Below are positions 61,601 through 64,000 of a stretch of DNA of 64,000 nucleotides, piece by piece. Made by a program: the position numbers and the translations under genes. Within the stretch, counting starts at the first letter, position 1, and each line of letters starts with the position of its first letter. The stretch comes from Pisaster brevispinus (taxonomy: Eukaryota > Echinodermata > Asteroidea > Forcipulatida > Asteriidae). The notes beneath the pieces were generated by a model. It saw only the letters and a program-made list of their open reading frames with translations, did not search any database and had not been told where the DNA came from. The stretch lies in the NCBI GenBank assembly GCA_023634235.1, contig JAMKCF010000003.1, positions 15,098,742 through 15,162,741 of the forward strand, written 5' to 3'.

Positions 61601-63660
61601 ATTGTATTTCTTTTTTTAAGTAGGATTTGAAACTTTGAACGGTGGGAGTACAATCAAGTGAGGTTGGCGGAAACCATGTACATAAATCTCTTTTGAGTTG
61701 TGGTGGTTCTGAGAGAAAAACTGTTTGCTCTGATTGTCTTCAGGCTCCTGAAAACGATCAAAGCAAACTGATAACAACTCAACGTTTCGATCAGTTTTCT
61801 CTGATCGTCTTCAGGCTCCTGAAGACTACTGGTTCTTCTCAGAAGCACCACAACTCATAAAGATAGTTTATGTACATAGTGTCTCCACAAACCTCACTTG
61901 ATCATGTTTTTTTTAAATTTTTTTTATTCTAGAACGAACTTAGCATGAAATAAAAAAGTTACTTATTTTTCACATGGTGAGGGTAGATTTTATATACATC
62001 TGATGCAATGGTAAATGCAAAGTTTATCTCTTAAAAAAACAAAATTCTCAGATCAAATTTTCAGATGAGTGAAGCTAACCTTGCATAGGGACTTTAGCAC
62101 TTCAATGATGGCGTTGGTTTTCTCCAACTGTCTTGTGAGGTCATGAAGGTCACTGGTGGAACTGTTCAGCTGTGCACTGATGTCTCCCTGAATTATCAAG
62201 GACAAAATCATAAATAGACTGAGCAAATCTTGCCCACATTCAAACTTCCGGTACCAAGTTGGTCTCAACCATGTTGAGTTGTATGCGTGCGTGATTCTCT
62301 TTCTTCAAATAATTTAGTGTAATGTAGTTTATGGCTATACAAATATCCTATTGTTGGGAAAGTAAAACTTTAACACTAAGGCGTTGATGCACGAACAGTA
62401 AGCTTATTTTGATAAGTTTTATGTTGAAAACAAGTCAATCTATTTGTTCTTATAAAAAAGAAAGACAAGCTCAGCGCTAACCTGCTGTAAATAACCATGA
62501 TTGTCTGGCCTCAATTCAGTCATTGCGTGGTGTTTGTTGGGCTTTTTTTTTTTTTTCCCCATGCGAAAAGTTCCCGGTAATACCGAATACCGCGGTATTT
62601 TGGCGACCGTATACCGTGGACCCCAAAATCAAAAACCGTCCAAGCGTATTTAATACATATCTGCCATTTTGTATAACCAAGTTTTGGACTCCTCAAAATT
62701 ACAGACTGTGTTGGTTCAGGAAGTAAAAGGAAAACCACACAATTTTTGAGGGGTTATTTGTATGAATCATTGTATTCTACTTTAAAACATCTTTCCAACC
62801 ATATTAATTTCATAAAACTTGTTTGGCAACTTGTTTTCCTTTTTAAATTTACGTACTTTTGTTGTAAAAAAAAAATATATATGTAAACTCGCCAATTTTA
62901 GTCTTTTTAACTACTGTCATGTAACTTTTGAGAAAAATAACAAACCTAAATGAATTGAATTAAACTGAATTGAATAACAAATGCTTTTAAAGCCCAAAGC
63001 GCCCAATCCGAAGGCAATGTGTCCTTTTAAGGGTGAGCTCTGCTGCAGCTGCATGGCATTGGGCTCTGCAGTCTTTATATATTCCACTACACTCCTGACA
63101 CTGCCATGTTCAGGGCTCAAATTTGGGAGGAAAATCCACAAGTGACCAGGGCTTGTAGCTCCAAATTTTTTACTGGACCAGCAAGACCAGGGAAAAAGCT
63201 ACACGGTTTCACATTTTTGAAAAAACACTAGAGAAGATTGATCCCTCTCTTTAATAATTCTACTGAACAGAATTTGAAAGATATTTATCAGACATAAGGT
63301 CAATATTTGAATGCCATTTTTGTTTTTAAAGATATTTATTCAAGTGAAAAACTCAAGAGTGCCAGACTTGTCTGGTTATGAGTTTACTGGCCCTACGCTA
63401 AAATCACTGGCCTCGGGCCTGCGGTCCAATGTAAACTTCAAGCCCCGATGTTTTATACCCTACCTTGATCTTATTGCTAAGGTTCTGCATCTCCCCAGAG
63501 ATGGTCTGCACTTTATTGTGCAACTCCTCAGTGGTATCCCGGGTGGGCCTGAAGTGGGTATATTTCTCATGTACAGCATGGTAGATCTCTCCCTTGATCT
63601 CATCGATATGAGAAGACAGCTTGCCGATGCGTGTTCCCAGATCTTCCTTCTCCAACAGAT
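46565..63660 (-). CDS. ZW10: ZW10, kinetochore and ER-tether subunit (all exons except the first)
   Basis: Nineteen exons: 63464-63660, 62080-62187, 61410-61490, 60851-60916, 60191-60326, 58267-58344, 57375-57454, 56602-56779, 55946-56025, 55049-55112, 54120-54343, 53679-53803, 52343-52424, 51239-51424, 50356-50460, 49525-49656, 47781-47873, 47119-47229, 46565-46669; 742 codons plus TAA. Human ZW10 has 779, so only about 15 N-terminal residues are missing. ZW10 joins ROD and Zwilch in the RZZ complex, which recruits Spindly, dynein and Mad1 to kinetochores, and joins NAG and RINT1 in the NRZ tether for Golgi-to-ER vesicles. Seen: [20 protein letters not shown] at the start (coiled coil), [20 protein letters not shown] mid-protein, [20 protein letters not shown], and a C terminus [20 protein letters not shown](R) nearly identical to vertebrates. 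The middle (57-60 kb exons) diverges most. Identification is certain. Confidence 0.97.
47119..47229 (-). CDS. ZW10: ZW10 exon 19 (visible 672-708)
   Basis: Acceptor CTTCAAAAG, donor AAG|GTAGGT. Encodes [20 protein letters not shown] to [10 protein letters not shown]. Confidence 0.94.
47341..47547 (+). pseudogene. LINE reverse-transcriptase end fragment
   Basis: An open frame reads [20 protein letters not shown], then [15 protein letters not shown] and [14 protein letters not shown]. This layout (R-R..LL..I..N..H.LH..LP....FxPN...L) resembles the last part of CR1/Jockey-class reverse transcriptases. In ZW10 intron 18, antisense to the gene. Confidence 0.45.
47781..47873 (-). CDS. ZW10: ZW10 exon 18 (visible 641-671)
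   Basis: Acceptor TTATAACAG, donor GAG|GTAAGA. Encodes [20 protein letters not shown] and [11 protein letters not shown]. Confidence 0.94.
48010..48130 (-). repeat. LINE 3' tail-like piece
   Basis: Minus strand reads TTGTCCTGTGGTTGCAAATA, then AAGATAAATAATAATAAGTA, an AT-rich simple tail typical of LINE 3' ends. No coding part adjoins. Confidence 0.35.
48602..48640 (-). mobile_element. ACGTTTC-core repeat fragment
   Basis: Minus strand AGCCTTCGAGAAAGACTCGG, then GGTCGAAACGTCAGG, almost the same as 25882-25920. Flanked by GGACCTATCGTATCAATGC where the other copy has GGACCTACATGGTTGG. Confidence 0.6.
48707..48734. repeat. (GA)n microsatellite
   Basis: Short AGAGAG run in ZW10 intron 17. Confidence 0.85.
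49525..49656 (-). CDS. ZW10: ZW10 exon 17 (visible 597-640)
   Basis: Acceptor CTTGTCTAG, donor GAG|GTAAGG. Encodes [20 protein letters not shown] to [11 protein letters not shown]. Confidence 0.95.
49741..49820. repeat. GGTTCAA minisatellite (28-bp higher period)
   Basis: Built from GGTTCAAG/GTTCAAA words; AAGGACCAAGGTTCAAAGTT recurs after 28 bp. In ZW10 intron 16. Confidence 0.9.
50050..50350 (-). pseudogene. LINE reverse-transcriptase C-terminal fragment, in frame with ZW10 exon 16
   Basis: Minus-strand frame after the exon 16 donor reads [20 protein letters not shown], then [20 protein letters not shown] and [26 protein letters not shown] and the following FKR are diagnostic of CR1/Jockey-type reverse-transcriptase ends. 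Open for about 170 codons to a stop at 49846. Same orientation as ZW10. Confidence 0.75.
50356..50460 (-). CDS. ZW10: ZW10 exon 16 (visible 562-596)
   Basis: Acceptor TTTATTGCAG, donor CAG|GTAAAG. Encodes [20 protein letters not shown] and [15 protein letters not shown]. The open frame continues past the donor through a LINE fragment. Confidence 0.93.
51062..51166 (+). mobile_element. SINE family C copy
   Basis: GGTTGGCTTAGAGGT (A-box-like), CCTTGGTTCGAATCCTGCC (B-box), then GAATTGGGTTTTCACGATG. Preceded by a (TAGCCG)n tract at 51014-51052. Other copies at 56463 and 61122. Confidence 0.65.
51239..51424 (-). CDS. ZW10: ZW10 exon 15 (visible 500-561)
   Basis: Acceptor TTTATCACAG, donor ATG|GTAATG. 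Encodes [20 protein letters not shown] to [12 protein letters not shown], the best conserved internal block. Confidence 0.96.
52228..52320 (-). mobile_element. SINE family D tail (5'-truncated)
   Basis: Minus strand ends CTTGGTTTCATTACCAGAAT, then TATATAATAATAAT. It matches the tail of the longer element at 55430-55724. Confidence 0.6.
52343..52424 (-). CDS. ZW10: ZW10 exon 14 (visible 472-499)
   Basis: Acceptor TATCACAG, donor CTT|GTGAGT. Encodes [20 protein letters not shown] and TYHRENL. Confidence 0.95.
52736..52874. mobile_element. CTCGATTTCAC inverted-repeat element, copy 2
   Basis: Left GGGTTCGATTTCACAAAGAG, right CTTTGTGAAACCAAACCC. The interior shows GATCTTAAT and ATCTTAAGATGAATCTTAG as in the copy at 14847. 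Confidence 0.7.
53679..53803 (-). CDS. ZW10: ZW10 exon 13 (visible 431-471)
   Basis: Acceptor TATTTTCAG, donor CAGTG|GTGAGT, phase 2. Encodes [20 protein letters not shown] to [14 protein letters not shown]. Confidence 0.93.
54120..54343 (-). CDS. ZW10: ZW10 exon 12 (visible 356-430)
   Basis: Acceptor TTTGTCCAG, donor AAG|GTAGGC. Encodes [20 protein letters not shown] and [20 protein letters not shown], then a Lys/Ser/Ala-rich linker rather unlike vertebrates. Confidence 0.95.
55049..55112 (-). CDS. ZW10: ZW10 exon 11 (visible 335-355)
   Basis: Acceptor CCTTGCAG, donor ATAG|GTCAGT, phase 1. Encodes [20 protein letters not shown] and I. Confidence 0.92.
55177..55390. mobile_element. TATAGATAGTTCC element, copy 2
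   Basis: TATAGATAGTTCC at 55177-55189 is exactly inverted at 55378-55390. Sub-terminal GCCATCTTTAC / AAAGATGGCG also pair. 214 bp in ZW10 intron 10. Confidence 0.85.
55430..55724 (-). mobile_element. SINE family D (tRNA-Leu/Ser-like head)
   Basis: Minus strand starts GGCGTTTTGTGGCCGAGTGG, then TTAAGAGC, a class-II tRNA-like head whose B-box region looks deleted. It continues AAGACACTTAACCATC and TTGTCCTTCGGATGG and ends TTGGTTTCATTACCAGAAAT, then TATGTAATAATAA. About 295 bp. Confidence 0.65.
55946..56025 (-). CDS. ZW10: ZW10 exon 10 (visible 308-334)
   Basis: Acceptor TCAATCTAG, donor AAG|GTATGA. Encodes [20 protein letters not shown] and PTNSSK; the last stretch is identical to vertebrate ZW10. 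Confidence 0.95.
56463..56560 (-). mobile_element. SINE family C copy
   Basis: Minus strand CAGGTTGGCTTGGTGGTTGC, CCTGCCTTTCATCTCTGTGG, then CCCGGTTCGAATTCCGCC and TCAGACCAG; close to 61122-61200. Confidence 0.65.
56602..56779 (-). CDS. ZW10: ZW10 exon 9 (visible 249-307)
   Basis: Acceptor TTTATCAG, donor CTAG|GTAGGG, phase 1. Encodes [39 protein letters not shown] and [10 protein letters not shown]. Confidence 0.92.
57066..57230 (-). mobile_element. Foldback element with histone-type 3' stem-loop
   Basis: Arms 57066-57114 and 57182-57230 are inverted repeats, 46 of 49 positions equal by eye. Between them on the minus strand lie GACAAGCAGAGTATACTGTC, then CGAAACG (57180-57148) and GGCTCTTTTCAGAGCC (57134-57119), followed by CAAAAGAGG. 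Lies in ZW10 intron 8, in gene orientation. Confidence 0.85.
57119..57134 (-). promoter_or_regulatory. Histone mRNA 3' stem-loop consensus match
   Basis: GGCTCTTTTCAGAGCC matches the canonical histone 3' stem-loop in all 16 positions. Eleven to thirteen nt downstream is CAAAAGAGG, comparable to the purine-rich U7-binding element (CAAGAAAGA in sea urchins). No histone coding sequence is nearby. Confidence 0.6.
57375..57454 (-). CDS. ZW10: ZW10 exon 8 (visible 222-248)
   Basis: Acceptor TTCTCCAG, donor AAG|GTACCC. Encodes [20 protein letters not shown] and INSTKK. Confidence 0.9.
57560..58216 (-). mobile_element. Cluster of SINE family B copies
   Basis: Three to four partial or whole units, all minus strand. 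The clearest (57990-57790) has CCCAGTGGTCTAGTGGTAAG, GGGTTCGAATCCCACC, CACAGGACTCAGAAAGTACT and GGTGTACGGGTTAAAC. The next (58216-58060) repeats CGGTGGTCTAGTAGTCAAGG and TGGGTGAAAGG. Immediately beside ZW10 exon 7. Confidence 0.75.
58267..58344 (-). CDS. ZW10: ZW10 exon 7 (visible 196-221)
   Basis: Acceptor TTTTTGTAAAG (chosen by phase; a nearby GACAG is out of phase), donor TTTG|GTAAGT. Encodes [20 protein letters not shown] and KLEVF. Confidence 0.85.
58590..59181. repeat. TGACGTCA-rich element
   Basis: Six exact TGACGTCA palindromes at 58590, 58601, 58736, 58896, 59154 and 59174, several inside GATGACGTCATCATGACGTC. Between them are generic repeat words such as AAGTTTCAACATGATCGCAC. Probably part of an undefined repeat reaching to the hairpin at 59352-59382. 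ZW10 intron 6. Confidence 0.8.
59352..59382. repeat. Hairpin AGCTGTTTCGC...GCGAAACAGCT
   Basis: An 11-bp perfect stem with a short GC-rich loop, at the edge of the TGACGTCA-rich element. A similar hairpin (GGTTTCGGC) bounds the repeat starting near 13045. Confidence 0.7.
59639..59752. repeat. 114-bp near-perfect GC-rich palindrome
   Basis: Arms of about 54-58 bp meet at GGGCGGGGGGGC-TT-GCCCCCCCGCCC. CTTCACTACGGACTGAATGG at the left is exactly inverted as CCATTCAGTCCGTAGTGAAG at the right. The only difference is ACTC, present in one arm only. Followed by an A-rich tract (59753-59880). Confidence 0.95.
59971..60139. repeat. 21-bp minisatellite, 8 units
   Basis: GATGAGGGGCGGAGCCTCAC-type units, eight in a row, with variants GCTGAGG and GGTGAAG. 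On the ZW10 strand each unit shows CTCCGCCCCTC. Its length is a multiple of three, which creates a spurious open frame on the minus strand. Confidence 0.95.
60191..60326 (-). CDS. ZW10: ZW10 exon 6 (visible 151-195)
   Basis: Acceptor TGTGGTCAG, donor ATAG|GTGGGT, phase 1. Encodes [20 protein letters not shown] to AQVHLKI. HHLGE-W is a conserved ZW10 motif. A 21-bp minisatellite begins 51 bp past the donor. Confidence 0.92.
60851..60916 (-). CDS. ZW10: ZW10 exon 5 (visible 129-150)
   Basis: Acceptor CTATACAG, donor CGG|GTAAGT. Encodes [20 protein letters not shown] and VR. Confidence 0.92.
61122..61262 (+). mobile_element. SINE family C copy (longest)
   Basis: AGGTTGGCTCAGTGGTTTC, CCCGGTTCGAATCCCACC, then GGATTGGGTTTTCAGTCCCT and GCGTGGGTTTTCCC followed by GCGGTTTCTATCC. 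In ZW10 intron 4. Confidence 0.75.
61410..61490 (-). CDS. ZW10: ZW10 exon 4 (visible 102-128)
   Basis: Acceptor TTTTCTCAG, donor ATG|GTAAAG. Encodes [20 protein letters not shown] and ADVISEM. Confidence 0.93.
61653..61902. mobile_element. Foldback element with two histone-like 3' ends and hammerhead-like core
   Basis: Inverted arms 61653-61714 and 61833-61902 (ATCAAGTGAGGTT ... AACCTCACTTGAT outermost). Plus strand 61831-61846 is GGTTCTTCTCAGAAGC followed by ACCACAACTC and ATAAAGATA; the left arm on the minus strand reads CTCAGAACCACCACAACTCA, then AAAGAGATT. The centre has CAGGAGCCTGAAGAC twice, about 71 bp apart. ZW10 intron 3. Confidence 0.8.
61784..61814 (-). promoter_or_regulatory. Hammerhead-ribozyme-like core
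   Basis: Minus strand CTGAAGA, one C, then a perfect 6-bp stem GATCAG/CTGATC closed by AGAAAA, then GAAAC. This resembles the hammerhead core CUGANGA-stem II-GAAA, but an extra nucleotide follows CUGAAGA and no clear stem III or cleavage triplet is found, so activity is doubtful. Confidence 0.35.
62080..62187 (-). CDS. ZW10: ZW10 exon 3 (visible 66-101)
   Basis: Acceptor AATTCAG, donor AAG|GTTAGC. Encodes [20 protein letters not shown] and [16 protein letters not shown], the coiled-coil N-terminal domain. Confidence 0.94.
63464..63660 (-). CDS. ZW10: ZW10 exon 2 (visible residues 1-65)
   Basis: Acceptor GTCCCCCACAG, so the exon starts with the last two bases of a codon, then CTG TTG GAG. 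Encodes [20 protein letters not shown] to QNLSNKIK. Donor AAG|GTAGGG. No ATG precedes it in frame, so a first exon must exist upstream. Confidence 0.95.
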
Positions 63661-64000
63661 CTGTGGGGGACCGAGGTTAGGATGATGAGTCACAAACTAA
63701 ACAAATATTTCAGTGTAAGAAAAAATCTAAAGAAATAAACCTTGCTTAATAAATTGACTGTGATCCAAATTGACTTATAAAGGATGAAGTATTCTAATTT
63801 GACATGTAAATTTAATAGTAATCATTTGGGATTTAACAAAGAAAAAATTGACAAGAGCAGGGAATTGAACCAACAACCTCCAGATGAATGTGCCGGCACT
63901 CTACCAACTGAGCTATCTAGCCCTACGTTGGCAGCCTGCCTATTTTGTCAACATCTTTGTTTGGGGGTGTCAGGTTGCATGGCTTCTAAGTTCTCTGACT
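63661..64000 (-). other. ZW10 intron 1 (part) with SINE
   Basis: No candidate for the missing first exon is visible in these 340 bases, which contain AT-rich sequence and one SINE. The exon is probably beyond position 64000. Confidence 0.6.
63834..63964 (-). mobile_element. SINE family A copy
   Basis: Minus strand GACAAAATAGGCAGGCTGCC, TAGCTCAGTTGGTAGAGTGC, B-box-like GGTTCAATTCC and tail CAATTTTTTCTTTGTT. Same order as 42314-42447. Confidence 0.8.

Noticed and set aside
63311..63685. 124-codon plus-strand open frame at the right edge
   Set aside because: It overlaps ZW10 exon 2 on the opposite strand, where the protein match is unmistakable.

Overview
The window is eukaryotic nuclear DNA from an animal, most likely a marine invertebrate deuterostome. 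An echinoderm fits well, but the species is not proven. Three conserved animal genes are split by short exons with consistent GT-AG introns. The introns are AT-rich and full of tRNA-derived SINEs, short inverted-repeat elements, LINE tails, microsatellites and G/C homopolymer runs. There is no operon structure, no CRISPR array, and no RNA gene I can defend.

Layout. (1) 1-34849, minus strand: clathrin heavy chain. Seventeen coding exons give residues 1-973 of a protein that is about 1,675 residues long in animals; the rest lies beyond the left edge. (2) 34850-37196: spacer between divergent genes, probably holding both promoters. (3) 37197-42852, plus strand: a complete nine-exon GUCD1 homologue of 245 residues. 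(4) 42853-46564: convergent 3' spacer with repeats and a 132-bp tandem array touching the end of ZW10. (5) 46565-63660, minus strand: ZW10. Nineteen exons give 742 residues and the stop; only the first short exon is missing, probably beyond the right edge. Every splice junction listed was checked for phase, and exon lengths and codon counts agree throughout.

The genes are not one pathway. Clathrin heavy chain builds vesicle coats. ZW10 is a subunit of the kinetochore RZZ complex and of the ER NRZ tether. GUCD1 is a small papain-fold-like protein of unclear biochemistry.

The unusual material is non-coding. Two foldback elements in ZW10 introns (57.1 kb and 61.7 kb) carry histone-type 3' stem-loops, with purine-rich sequence at the distance expected of a histone downstream element, next to a hammerhead-ribozyme-like core. 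Other points are a 24-bp satellite alternating a perfect hairpin with TTAGGGT inside a 543-bp clathrin intron; a 132-bp array whose units contain copies of the last ZW10 codons; a near-perfect GC-rich palindrome; six TGACGTCA sites in under 600 bp; and a LINE reverse-transcriptase tail in frame behind a ZW10 exon. Homologies are judged by eye from remembered family sequences; no database search was run.
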